Positions 1-9,310 of a DNA stretch of 64,000 nt are shown one piece after another. The notes under the pieces were generated by a model. That model was given only the letters and a program-made list of their open reading frames with translations. It did no database searches and was not told where the DNA came from. Position 1 is the first letter of the stretch, and every line of letters begins with the position of its first letter. The stretch is from CAVVDY01 sp963815775. GTDB taxonomy: Bacteria > Acidobacteriota > Terriglobia > Terriglobales > Acidobacteriaceae. The stretch spans positions 1-64,000 of the forward strand of contig CAWFIB010000015.1 of NCBI GenBank assembly GCA_963815775.1, given 5' to 3'. Position numbers and translations under genes: made by a program.

Positions 1-1069
1 ATCGACTCTCTTCGCTTAGGCGGCGCCGAAGTTCTAGTCAGAGATTTGGCCCCTAGGCTTCTCGGCCGGGGGGTTGGCTGCGATGTGGCCGTGCTGTTCC
101 AGAGTTCTAGTCCGCTCGAAGCCTCATTGAAGGCGGCGGGTGTGTCGCTGCACAGCACTGGCGTTGCAGACCTTTATTCTCCGCGCCAGGTGCGTCCGTT
201 GGCGAAACTGATGCAGAGCTATGACATTGTGCACGTTCACCTTTTTCCTGCCCAACTTTGGGCGGTACTCGGGATGTTGGAGATGAAGACGAGAACCATA
301 TTGGTTACAACCAGGCACAATACGTGGAACGCACGCCGTCGCTGGTGGCTGCGTCCGTTCGATGCGTGGATGTACCCGCATTATGATCGCATTGCCTGTA
401 ACAGCGAAGCAACGGCACAAGAACTTATCAGTTGGTGCCCGCGCACCGCCCAAAAGATTCAGGTGATCCCTAATGGCATTCCGCTAGAGACTTTCGAAAC
501 GGCTCAGCCCGCCGAACTGGCTACAATCCCATTAGGCGTGGCTCGATTGGTCTTTGTCGGGCGTTTTGAACCTCAGAAGGATCATGACACCATCTTGCGC
601 GCGTTAACCTGATTCCCGACGTTCATCTCTTGCTTGTGGGGGACGGTCCGTTGCGGCCACAAATAGAAAGTCGAGTTCGTTCCCTGGGGCTTGTCGAACG
701 AGTAACTTTTCTTGGCACGCGAAGCGATGTCCCTCAAGTCTTAAGGGCGTCCGATATATACGTTCACTCTACGACATCTGATGGCTTTGGAATCGCCGCC
801 TGCGAAGCGATGGCCCTGGGTTACCAGTGTTAGCAAGCGATGTTCCAGGACTGGCGCAGGTGCTTGAAGGAGCAGGAGTTTTGTTCCCTACTGGAGACGA
901 TAAGGCTCTGGCTTCTGAAATTCAAGGGTTACTCGCGTCACCAGAGCGTCAACATCGGATGAAGGAGGCCAGCCGTCTGCGCGCACGGCGCTTCAGTATC
1001 GAAAGAACGGTGGATGCTCACGTTGAGATGTATCGCTCACTGCTCCAACACCGCGCAGAATCTCGATGA
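1..1069 (+). pseudogene. GT4 family glycosyltransferase, 5'-truncated by window edge, two frameshifts
   Basis: Group 1 (GT4) glycosyltransferase, expected to transfer a sugar from an activated nucleotide donor during surface polysaccharide assembly. The reading begins at base 1 with IDSLRLGGAEVLVRDLA, the usual GGaE N-terminal loop, so the true start lies outside the window. The coding sense runs in frame 1 to about 609, then frame 3 (LLVGDGPLRPQIESRV, the GT4 donor-binding region) to about 820, then frame 2 (LASDVPGLAQVLEGAG) to the stop at 1067-1069. Each change fits loss of one base. The donor-site motif is split across the second shift (FGIAACEAMALG, then PVLASDVPG). The stop overlaps the next start as ATGA, so the two genes were one operon. 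Either a recent pseudogene or two base-calling errors; family assignment is firm. Confidence 0.8.
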
Positions 1070-1894
1070 AAAATACAAATGCGGCAGTCGTTGGTTCGTT
1101 CGGGCAGGAATGGGAGAAGTTCGATCAGAGCGAGGCCTCTCCTGCTGAACTCCAAGCAATTTTCGACACCTATTTTGCCATTTTCCCGTGGGGAGAGCTG
1201 CCGCCTGCTGCGGCAGGCTTCGATTTGGGCTGTGGGAGTGGGCGATGGGCACGCTTCGTGGCGCCAAAAGTGGGGCGGCTCCATTGCATAGACGCCAGTT
1301 CCGCGGCATTGGAGGTGGCACGACAGAACCTCGCTGCCTACGACAATTGTGATTTCCACTGCGCTTCGGTGGACTCGATTCCATTGCCCGATAGTTCTGC
1401 CGATTTCGGTTACTCGCTCGGTGTTCTTCATCACGTGCCTGACACCAACGAGGCATGTCAGAATGCGTGCGCAAGCTTAAACCAGGCGCTCCATTTCTCG
1501 TTTACTTGTATTACGCCTTCGACGGTCGGCCCTGGTGGTTCCGGCTGTTGTGGCGGCTTCCGACTTTCTTCGACGACTGATTAGCAGTTTGCCATTTGCA
1601 CTCAAGTCTCCACTCTGTGATTTCTTGGCAGTTGCCATCTATTGGCCGCTGGCGCGCACGTCTAAGGTTCTGGAGAAGCTCGGGGTCGGCGTTTCTCACC
1701 TGCCGTTATCCGCATACCGTGACCGAAGCCTTTACACCATGCGCACCGATGCCTTGGACCGCTTTGGTACGCAGTTGGAAAAGAGATTCACGACGCTGCA
1801 AATACAGCAAATGATGGAACGAGCTGGTCTCGAAAAGATCATTTTTGGAGATGCAGTCTTCTGGTGCGCTGTCGGATACAAGACTAAGCAATGA
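1066..1894 (+). pseudogene. Class I SAM-dependent methyltransferase, two frameshifts
   Basis: Methyltransferase of the Methyltransf_11/25 type, probably acting on a sugar or glycan intermediate because it is translationally coupled (ATGA) to the upstream glycosyltransferase. Motif I is visible as FDLGCGSGRWARFVAP near residue 50, with the acidic ribose-binding residue in LHCIDASS and the post-motif stretch LGVLHHVPDT. After about 1445 the sense moves to frame 3 (CVRKLKPGAPFLVYLYYAFD) and after about 1565 to frame 2 (LRRLISSLPFALKSPLCDF), ending with WCAVGYKTKQ at 1894. Both shifts are minus one, the same direction as in the neighbour. Restoring the two bases gives a protein of roughly 275 residues, a normal size. 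Disabled as it stands unless these are sequencing errors. Confidence 0.75.
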
Positions 1895-1980
1895 TCATCA
1901 GTGCAAATGTTAGCCGCCGATCCCCTGGCAGTTTCCAAGTTCGCTACGGAGCATCTGGTTTGCCCACATACGTTCTGCGG

Positions 1981-4101
1981 TCACCATGCATTCAGCGGCG
2001 AGCGTCTCCACCTGTTCTTAGCAATACATAAATAGTAATAGGCGCTGTCCGCAGCCCACTGCCCAGGGTGGCAGTCCTGTTCGCTCGACACCGGTATTGA
2101 AACTTTTTCGTCGCGGAAACTGTCGTTCGTATTAGCAATCTTTCCGAATGGCAGTGGAGTATCAGGGGCAGTGCATACCCAACCCACGTAGCCGCCCGCG
2201 ACCGGTGCGGGCTTGTAGAAAATGTCTCCTGTGTTGCAGGACTTCGGGACGGCGAGCTGATCGTAGCGGATCTGGCGCAAGCCAGTTGTGCTGGTCGCGG
2301 CATCATGGACTCCTTCGCCCTTCACCCAGAAGCCACCAGCTGGAAGCATGGGCAGCTGCGTTGGGGAGGCACTTCCGTTAACCGCCACTCTGGTATGCGC
2401 ATCGGGCAGACACAAACTGCTAGCGGCTAGGGCAGTGCCATCAGACCGCGTGTCTTGCGTGAAGCAGGTCCATCCGCTGGCTACAGCGCCGGTTATATTG
2501 GAACGGCGAAAGCTTAAATTCGCCAATACCGTTCCCTGATTATCAGTCTCCTGAACATTCCAGAAGCCTTCGTAGCTCGGGTCACGCGCCACACTGCCGT
2601 AGCCGTATGCACGGCCCGCCTGGAAGATGCTGTTGGTATATCCCCCGAATATGTTTCGTCGTGTGAATTTGAGTGGCGAAGCATACCCATTATTAATGAC
2701 AAGGTTTTCAAGCTCCCAGTTTGCAACCGTTCCCCAATTCGTTCCCAGTGTCAAGCTGTTCAAGAGCTGCGAGTAACCCTCCTGGTTGCCCTCAGCGTAG
2801 GATTCCACGAAGGTCGAATTGTTGGTGTTATACGGGCCACCATTAGTCACAATTCGCGCAGTCCCTTTGTGCACATCTGACGCTGCAGCATCGGTCAGCA
2901 CCGCAACGTTTCCGGTAATGAGTTTCACCGTGGAGCACAATTCATCCCGACCTGGACCGGCTCCCACAATGCAGACCAGTGTGCCTAAGTCATTCTGTGT
3001 CCAGTGCGCCGAAGGAGATGTGAGATTGTAACTGCCAGCCGCCATTTCGGCGTCGTTGACATTGCGACCCAGAGCCCAAGTCCGCGCCCCCGCCTGATAT
3101 CCATATCTAGCAGAACCGGACTGGCAGTACGTCCCATCAGGTTTAGTTGTGCGGAATTGAAGGGTGGACGAACTGGGGGCATTGATAATTGGCCATTTAT
3201 TGGCAAATTCCGGACAGCCACGGATGACGCCCCAGTCGCCCGGAATCGTGCCGTGGTTCCGGGTGGTCGTGACGGTGGCGATCTGATGGCTTACTACGAT
3301 TCGTTTGATCTCGACAGTCATCGTCGGGTTGGTGGGATCGTTGTGATTGGCATCCGTGAGAGGCGCCACGAAAGTGCTCGGGATTACCGCATCGTCGTAG
3401 AAACCCCAACCCTGGTTCAACCGTGATATGCAAAGCAGGCACAGTCCGGCATTCGCATCCTGTCCACTGAAATGAAACCCGTCACCTCTATTGAGCTCGG
3501 TTCGCACGTTTTGGAAAATCCAGATATCCGGTTCACCTCCAAGTTTGGAATCCACATTTACACCATGCCGCGAGAAGCCGTTGACGTGGACATCACGCAA
3601 GGACACTTGACCACCATTTACACGGATCCCATCTGCCATCCCCTGCCGATATGTCACTGGTTTTGCGGCGTTGAATAGCGAGCTACCGCGAAGATTCATG
3701 TTGCGGATCGCCTGGCCTTGGCCACCGCTGATGCTCACGCCGCTCACGTCGGCGGTCCAACATAGCGTCGTATTGCCGTTTGCAGCGCCCCCTTCCCCTT
3801 GTAGGGCGGTGCTATAGGAACTGAACGAAATTGTCTGACTCAACTTGTAGTCGCAACTCAAACTCGACTTGCTCTTAGGGAAAAAAATCGTACGGCTCGG
3901 ATGGTCGTCAATGCAATGCTGGATGGCCGCGCTGTCGTCGCTCGCGCCGTCGCCCCGGACGCCACAGTCTGTCAAGACGTCAACTTGCGGCTTGCTGTGG
4001 TCGTCAGTTGAAGCACGCTGCTCCTGAGACCAAACTCCAACTGATATAAATCCGAACATCAACAGTGCCGCAAGAGCACGACGCCCAAAACCGACAATCA
4101 T
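1981..4101 (-). CDS. Secreted right-handed beta-helix protein (pectate-lyase-3 type)
   Basis: Exported protein of 706 residues. A signal peptide of about 25 residues (hydrophobic ALAALLMFGFISVGVW) is followed by the pectate_lyase_3/GH28-related entry motif DCGVRGDGASDDSAAIQHCI and then long stretches of Asn/Gly-rich coils typical of parallel beta-helices, including IRVNGGQVSLRDVHVNGFS. Such proteins bind or cleave acidic polysaccharides, or act as appendages; no catalytic residues could be assigned. The longer GTG start at 4113 was rejected because GGAGG at 4107-4111 sits five bases before the ATG at 4101. It is on the same strand as, and about 110 bp downstream of, the glycosyltransferase at 4211, so it may be the last gene of that unit and process or bind the exported glycan (inference). 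Confidence 0.75.
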   Translation of the reverse strand: MIVGFGRRALAALLMFGFISVGVWSQEQRASTDDHSKPQVDVLTDCGVRGDGASDDSAAIQHCIDDHPSRTIFFPKSKSSLSCDYKLSQTISFSSYSTALQGEGGAANGNTTLCWTADVSGVSISGGQGQAIRNMNLRGSSLFNAAKPVTYRQGMADGIRVNGGQVSLRDVHVNGFSRHGVNVDSKLGGEPDIWIFQNVRTELNRGDGFHFSGQDANAGLCLLCISRLNQGWGFYDDAVIPSTFVAPLTDANHNDPTNPTMTVEIKRIVVSHQIATVTTTRNHGTIPGDWGVIRGCPEFANKWPIINAPSSSTLQFRTTKPDGTYCQSGSARYGYQAGARTWALGRNVNDAEMAAGSYNLTSPSAHWTQNDLGTLVCIVGAGPGRDELCSTVKLITGNVAVLTDAAASDVHKGTARIVTNGGPYNTNNSTFVESYAEGNQEGYSQLLNSLTLGTNWGTVANWELENLVINNGYASPLKFTRRNIFGGYTNSIFQAGRAYGYGSVARDPSYEGFWNVQETDNQGTVLANLSFRRSNITGAVASGWTCFTQDTRSDGTALAASSLCLPDAHTRVAVNGSASPTQLPMLPAGGFWVKGEGVHDAATSTTGLRQIRYDQLAVPKSCNTGDIFYKPAPVAGGYVGWVCTAPDTPLPFGKIANTNDSFRDEKVSIPVSSEQDCHPGQWAADSAYYYLCIAKNRWRRSPLNAW

Positions 4102-4210
4102 TGGAACCTCCACAGAATGTTTCCGCGACGTACCCGATTCGAAACAAACAAAAAACTCAACGGTAGTTCCGTGTGGGGCTCAGGCAGCCAACCGCGGCAT
4201 CGTTTTCCTT

Positions 4211-5374
4211 CTAACCTTGCTCTGCCCGGCTCGTGGCGAGGGATTGCTGGACACCGTCGCCGATCTCTAGCAGTCGTAGATATTGGCTAACAATCTGATT
4301 GTATTGAAACCGCGCCAGCACCTCCTTCGGAACAACCGCGCGTCTTGGTGACTGAATCACACGCAGAAGCGCATCACCGAGAGCCGCGCTGTCGCCGACC
4401 GGAACCAACGTGCCGTAAGCACCGTTGCACAGGATCTCGCGAGGTCCAGTTGGACAGTCAGTGGCGACGATTGGCAAACCTACCGCCAACGCTTCGATCA
4501 AGACCGTAGGTAATGCTTCCACAACTGAGGATAACGCCAATATCGCCGCCCGTTTCATGTAGGGCAGGGGGTTAGGAACATCTCCTAAAAAACTAACAGC
4601 CGAACCGATATCTAATTGCCGCGCTAGGACACTTAGCCTTTCCCGTTCCTCGCCATCTCCAAGAAAAACAAGCCGAGAATCCGCAGTCCGGCGAACAGAT
4701 GCAAAAGCCCGCAGCAGCGTGGGATAGTCTTTGTGGTAATGCAAACGTCCCACGGCCAAGATAACGGGGCGCGTATCGGCGACAAAGGCTCTGTCGACGC
4801 AAGGCTCAGCAGCACATTTCCAGAACTCCGGACCGACAATTGGATTATAGATAACATGGATTCGGTCGGCCGAAATACCCATTGTTAATGCCAAATCTTC
4901 AGCTGCACCTTGAGAGACCGCCACGAGGTCATTCGCCCACGGATAGAATCGGCGCACAAGAAACGGAGTAATACGTGTCCGAAACATCGGCGCATCAGTC
5001 GCGATATGCGAAATAATGTTGTGCTCGGTCAGAATCAATCGCGTCGGCACGCGGGCCAGGCGCTTAGCCCAGACAGCCGCAATATTGGTCTGAATGGCAC
5101 CCGAGATCATGAAATCCGGGACCTCTCGCCTGAGATAACGGGCCAGTGGCACGATACTAGTGAGCGCACGCGTCGCGTTCAGATCGATCAGGCGCACGCC
5201 GCTTGGGACTTGATCGCGAAAGTTACCTTCCGGAGTAGCTTGCACCAGATCCACTGCAAGGCCGTGCTCCAAGAAGCCGCGCGCCAGATTCACGAACACA
5301 CGTTGGATGCCACCGTGTATCAGGCAAGGGTGAAAGAAGGCAACTCGCGTTGGGCGGGAGTTTGCAGCGCTCAC
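4211..5374 (-). CDS. GT4 family glycosyltransferase
   Basis: Intact 387-residue retaining glycosyltransferase with a GT-B fold, expected at the cytoplasmic membrane face. The N-terminal acceptor domain opens with FHPCLIHGGIQRVFVNLA (the GGiqr loop at residues 20-25). The C-terminal donor domain contains VILAVGRLHYHKDY and the E-x7-E element (E286 and E294 in VVEALPTVLIEALAVGLP), which binds the nucleotide sugar. The start codon overlaps the stop of the upstream gene as ATGA, placing it in one unit with the motif protein at 5371 and the flippase at 6327. The linkage made cannot be told from sequence. Length and motifs are normal for the family. Confidence 0.88.
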   Translation of the reverse strand: MSAANSRPTRVAFFHPCLIHGGIQRVFVNLARGFLEHGLAVDLVQATPEGNFRDQVPSGVRLIDLNATRALTSIVPLARYLRREVPDFMISGAIQTNIAAVWAKRLARVPTRLILTEHNIISHIATDAPMFRTRITPFLVRRFYPWANDLVAVSQGAAEDLALTMGISADRIHVIYNPIVGPEFWKCAAEPCVDRAFVADTRPVILAVGRLHYHKDYPTLLRAFASVRRTADSRLVFLGDGEERERLSVLARQLDIGSAVSFLGDVPNPLPYMKRAAILALSSVVEALPTVLIEALAVGLPIVATDCPTGPREILCNGAYGTLVPVGDSAALGDALLRVIQSPRRAVVPKEVLARFQYNQIVSQYLRLLEIGDGVQQSLATSRAEQG

Positions 5375-6321
5375 AAGATCTCTCGATTATTCGTGTTGAG
5401 ATCGTCAAATAAGCTCTTTGGGGCTTCTGGAACCTTGGGAAAAAGGGTTGAGCTACAGTTCTCGACAAACAGTTCGATGCCTGCCGGTTCAAGTATCTCC
5501 TGCTTAAAGCAGTAAATCGCCTGTTGTGCAGGCACCAGCCAAGGCAGCCGACGTGCCGTGAGATGGGCTCGCTTGCGATCTGCGAACTCCCACTCACTTG
5601 TTTCAGGATAGCGCTGCGCGTCCTGATAGAAATACTCTGCATTCCCCAGATCCACACCACAAAGCACAATACGCCTGTAGTTCATGCGGACCGCCAAGCT
5701 CATCGCTGAAAAAACGGAGCCTCCGTACATAAAGTGCCATGCGACGTGAGTGGTGGGATCAAAGACCCTATGCTGACGAAGATAACGCATTCCCTTTCTT
5801 AGCTCTTCTTCGTCTCGCGCAACCACGCCGACCGGAAAGGTTACAAATAAGTGGGAGCAAAACTCCTCCGGCAAGTCTAATACCATTTGGCCCTGCTCCA
5901 GCGGACGCGGTTCGCTCAAAGTACATATGATCTTGCTGGTGTTGCGGTAGTCGCGGGCTCGCCGAAGGAGCAGACTGTGCAAAGCGTCGTACACCAATCC
6001 GGCCCGGGCCCGATCGATATTCTCGAATAGGTAGATTTTCGGAATGAAGCTATGCACCGGCCAAAAGTTAAACCCGATACTGTCATGGCGCCCAATTGTC
6101 CTCCATCGCTGGTCAGGAATGTCGTTGATGGAGGGCCCGCTTCCAAGAACAAAAACGGTGTCGCTCGATTTCAATGAGCTGAGGTTGAGATTCTGAAGCA
6201 GCGGTATGCCGGTTCGCTTAGATATCGTCCCCACTAGAGAGGACTGCCGTTTTAAATCGTAGCCATAATGCAGGCGAAGCAATAGGGGATGCGGAAGCCG
6301 TTTTGCGAGTGATTTAATCAT
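5371..6321 (-). CDS. Uncharacterised polysaccharide-locus protein with GSGPSIND motif
   Basis: Protein of 316 residues that I cannot place firmly. The clearest feature is DTVFVLGSGPSINDI (residues 54-67), a nucleotide-binding-like loop resembling the GxGPSL element of DUF115/MptE-like proteins and of GT42 sialyltransferases. A second recognisable stretch is RRIVLCGVDLGNAEYFY, like the core strand and loop of the same fold. No signal peptide or membrane segment is evident. It lies between the flippase (5-bp gap) and a glycosyltransferase (ATGA overlap), so a role in modifying the repeat unit is likely. A glycosyltransferase using a nucleotide-activated sugar is the best guess, but this rests on one motif and on context. 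Confidence 0.5.
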   Translation of the reverse strand: MIKSLAKRLPHPLLLRLHYGYDLKRQSSLVGTISKRTGIPLLQNLNLSSLKSSDTVFVLGSGPSINDIPDQRWRTIGRHDSIGFNFWPVHSFIPKIYLFENIDRARAGLVYDALHSLLLRRARDYRNTSKIICTLSEPRPLEQGQMVLDLPEEFCSHLFVTFPVGVVARDEEELRKGMRYLRQHRVFDPTTHVAWHFMYGGSVFSAMSLAVRMNYRRIVLCGVDLGNAEYFYQDAQRYPETSEWEFADRKRAHLTARRLPWLVPAQQAIYCFKQEILEPAGIELFVENCSSTLFPKVPEAPKSLFDDLNTNNREIL

Positions 6322-6326
6322 ATGGC

Positions 6327-7859
6327 CTAATTCGTAGCGGACCCTTTAGCGCCCAATAGCGCGAAACGACTCAAACCCAGGGCAGCCAGGGCTGCAAAAG
6401 ATGTAAATCCGACGGTCACCAGGGCGAATGGCCGGTATGCAGGACTCCAGTGAGCCTGCGTCGCGACCAAGACCAGAGCAAACAGTCCAAGCGCAGCAAA
6501 CATTCGGGGCAGATCATACTCCAGGCGGAATCTGCGCTGAGCGAGATAGTACATCACCAATGCCTCAACCGCATAAGCTGCCAGAGTTGCATACGCGGCA
6601 CCATACATACCCCAGCGCGGGATTAAAGCAAAGTTCAAGACCGTGTTTACAACCAGCGCCGCAAAGCTAGCTGACAGGATTAGCTTCGTCTGGCGGGAGT
6701 GCATCGCAGCCAGAGAGAACATGGAGAACAGCGAGTGGGCCAGATAAGCGCCGATGATCCACGGCACTACGCGGCCGGCTGCGGCGTACCGCGGATCGAG
6801 GAAGTGCGCCACGAAATCCTGTGCGACCAGCGCTCCAAAACAGGCAACCGCGGTCAACGCCACGATCAGCCCGGTGCACATCCGGCTCAGGACTTGTCTC
6901 CCCTCTTCGCCCTTTCGGGCTATGTCGTAGTAAACCGGCGCCCACGCCTGATTCAAAGACATGGTGATGAGTGACATTATCATCCCCAAGGTATAAGCGA
7001 TGGCATATAGGCCGACTTCGCCGAGAGCGCGATAGTGCGCGAGGATAAACCTATCGGCAGCTATCAGGCCTAACGCCATGAGCATGTGGGGTACCAGAGG
7101 CAGACCCATAGCTACGGTTTCCCTCACATATGTCCACTGGAAGGACGAGCGAAATGTTGGGCGCGCTAGAAAAATAGCGATCAGCAGACAGATAGCTGCG
7201 GCAATTAATTTGCCCCCTAACATCCCCATAATCCCCTGCCGGACGACAACTAGTAGCACGATGCTCAATGACGCGGTTAGTCCAAACGAAAGAACTGAAA
7301 GAGTCGCGTAGGTCCAGGGCCGATGTTCGACCTGGCACAACATTAGGCGGTAACTGAAGAATTGGGTAGCAGCTGCCGTGACCATTGCCATGGCAATATA
7401 TCGAAACGGCACCGCTATACTTGGAAATATGGCTCGTTGCAGACCAGGACCAGCGGTGAGCGCCACCACGAGGAAGCCAAATTCCAGGACTAGGGCGAAT
7501 TTCAGCGTGCTTCCGACATAAGCAGAAAGCATCGCAGGATCGTCTATGTGCTGAAAATAGAGTCGCTGGATCGAAGCGTTAAACCCCAAGCTAACCACAG
7601 TCACAAGACTCAGCGCGAGGGTCTCAGCTAGCGCGATGATGCCGTAATCGGATGGCGTGAGAAAACGGGTGTAAACCGGCAGCAGCAGCAAGTTTAGAGC
7701 GCGGATGCCTAAATTTGCCAGACCATAAACAGAGGACGCGCGCAGGATGCGGACTGCAACAGACCTCGCGGTCGGAGCAGGTGAAAGTTCCGTTGCTGCT
7801 CGCGTCGCCAAGGGTTCGCTTGTGCCTCCCACAACTGACTCCGACCGTATGCGCTGCAA
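6327..7859 (-). CDS. Polysaccharide flippase (Wzx/PST family of the MOP superfamily)
   Basis: Integral membrane protein of 510 residues with about 12-14 predicted hydrophobic helices. It opens with a typical Polysacc_synt signature, LANLGIRALNLLLLPVYTRFL and SDYGIIALAETL. Members flip undecaprenyl-linked repeat units across the cytoplasmic membrane for polymerisation. Arg and Lys residues at loop ends (for example YRLMLCQVEHRPWTYATLS) fit the family. The chosen start is TTG at 7859; an internal GTG start is possible because the first 35 residues are polar and weakly conserved in type. It heads a minus-strand unit with the genes at 5371 and 4211 (gap 5 bp, then overlap). No Wzy polymerase is recognisable in the window. 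Confidence 0.85.
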   Translation of the reverse strand: MQRIRSESVVGGTSEPLATRAATELSPAPTARSVAVRILRASSVYGLANLGIRALNLLLLPVYTRFLTPSDYGIIALAETLALSLVTVVSLGFNASIQRLYFQHIDDPAMLSAYVGSTLKFALVLEFGFLVVALTAGPGLQRAIFPSIAVPFRYIAMAMVTAAATQFFSYRLMLCQVEHRPWTYATLSVLSFGLTASLSIVLLVVVRQGIMGMLGGKLIAAAICLLIAIFLARPTFRSSFQWTYVRETVAMGLPLVPHMLMALGLIAADRFILAHYRALGEVGLYAIAYTLGMIMSLITMSLNQAWAPVYYDIARKGEEGRQVLSRMCTGLIVALTAVACFGALVAQDFVAHFLDPRYAAAGRVVPWIIGAYLAHSLFSMFSLAAMHSRQTKLILSASFAALVVNTVLNFALIPRWGMYGAAYATLAAYAVEALVMYYLAQRRFRLEYDLPRMFAALGLFALVLVATQAHWSPAYRPFALVTVGFTSFAALAALGLSRFALLGAKGSATN

Positions 7860-8329
7860 CTGAGATTAGCACTGCAAGGGACCAAACGGCCGACACCTGC
7901 CGATCCAAACGCCTATCCTCGTAGCTGTGATTTCACCGTCGAGAGAGTATTATGTACCCGCCCCATTCACGTCCTCCGTTGCGGAAGTGGAAGCAAGCTT
8001 CAAAGCTGTGCTTCCTGCCGACGCAACGAAGCCTGCTCCGTAATCGTCTTGGTCCGCGAGCGCACCCCCGGCTGCGAAAGTAGGGACACTAGCGAATGGC
8101 CAAATCGAGCGCGTCATGCAGTGCACGTCTCGACCCGCCGGAAATGCACTGCGTAACCTAAAGGTGTCTTTCGAGACGCTGCGCGATTCGGAACTGAAAC
8201 ATGCAACACCGCGAACGCGACGATCAGTGCAGCACAAATTGTGCTCAATACCTTACCGCCTCCTTAGGCGTTCCGGCGATGTCTTAGCGCATCATGCTTC
8301 AACCACTTTCTGGCTGGACGGCCCCATGA
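7860..8329. other. 470-bp gap without a recognisable gene
   Basis: Only short, low-quality reading frames occur here. The best, on the minus strand at 7950-8237, contains ALADQDDYGAGFVASAGSTA, which looks protein-like but matches no family I know, and its N-terminal half does not look coding. The gap separates the FkbM methyltransferase from the flippase unit on the same strand and probably holds the flippase promoter. It may be remnant coding sequence, since the surrounding locus is decaying. Confidence 0.4.
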
Positions 8330-9121
8330 TCAACATTGGGGAGTACCGTATGTTACCCATTCTGTGCCGTACACGCTCGTTACGGTTGCATATCCGTGCT
8401 GCCTTAGCAGTTGTTCGACCCTCCTGCAGGTCCGCTCACCTGCCGCAACGTTGCCGTCTACAAAATGATCCGAGCTGATTGCAAAGTGCGGCTTGAAGCG
8501 GCGAATCGTCTCCGCCGCACCCTCAAGTGCCTTGATCTCAGCACCTTCGATATTCATTTTGACGAAGTCGAGCCTCGTTAGCTTTCGCTCTCGAACAACT
8601 CGATCTAATGTAGTGACGTGAATCTGAACCATGCGTCCACCCGGACCGTCCCAGAAAGCAGAGGACCCTAAAGCTCCGCGTTCACAAAACTCGATTTCGG
8701 TTTCACAGTTCCAGAGACCATAGGGAATCAACTCAATATGAGCAGGACTGCCGTTCAATCTCAGGTTCCGCAACACCCCTTCACGGTTGGTCGCGTCGGG
8801 CTCAAAGGAAAGCACCCGGCCCGAAGGCCCAACCTGAGCTGCAAATACGACCGTAAGCAACCCGCGGAAAGCTCCAGCGTCGACCACAATTTCGCCCGTT
8901 GAAACCGCGTGTCGGGATTCGAACTGTTGCATGATCCGCCTAAGGTCAAATAACGGCTCGGCAGTCCACACCTTAAGACCTGCAGTTTCGGCGATGTAGG
9001 CTCCATTTTCCCTTCGAAAATGGGCGGCACCACGCTGGCGATAGTTGTTAATAAGTAGTTGCAACCATTCTTTAACTCTACCGTCCGGAATCGCAGTCCA
9101 TACACTTCTAGTCAAACCCAT
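8330..9121 (-). CDS. FkbM family SAM-dependent methyltransferase
   Basis: Methyltransferase of 263 residues, probably O-methylating a sugar hydroxyl. Motif I is GEIVVDAGAFRGLLTVVFAA, followed by the acidic motif VLSFEPDATN, and the FkbM hallmark FVKMNIEGAEIKALEGA holds the conserved D/N-I-E-G-A-E turn. The C-terminus, HFAISSDHF and onward, also fits the family. The open frame extends to 9271, but its first 50 residues are Arg/Cys-rich and unlike the family. ATG at 9121, with AGGACGG just upstream, gives a conventional length, so that start is used. It stands alone on the minus strand between the broken epimerase and the flippase unit. Confidence 0.82.
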   Translation of the reverse strand: MGLTRSVWTAIPDGRVKEWLQLLINNYRQRGAAHFRRENGAYIAETAGLKVWTAEPLFDLRRIMQQFESRHAVSTGEIVVDAGAFRGLLTVVFAAQVGPSGRVLSFEPDATNREGVLRNLRLNGSPAHIELIPYGLWNCETEIEFCERGALGSSAFWDGPGGRMVQIHVTTLDRVVRERKLTRLDFVKMNIEGAEIKALEGAAETIRRFKPHFAISSDHFVDGNVAAGERTCRRVEQLLRQHGYATVTSVYGTEWVTYGTPQC

Positions 9122-9310
9122 GGAGTACCGTCCTGAGCGGAAAGAAAACAACAGTACGATATTATAGCAATCGCGCTTACAAGACATTCGCCAAGAGCCG
9201 TACCGTCGTCGCTCGACCATCGTCCGTTCAAAACACGACGCCTGCAAAACGGTAAGGTCTAGGTCGGCCATTTTCCGTGCCGCGAACTGCGGACGTTTAC
9301 ACCGGTAATA

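Noticed and set aside
600..830. Programmed frameshifting in the first glycosyltransferase
   Set aside because: No slippery heptamer or downstream structure was seen at either junction, and two shifts in one gene argue for decay or error.
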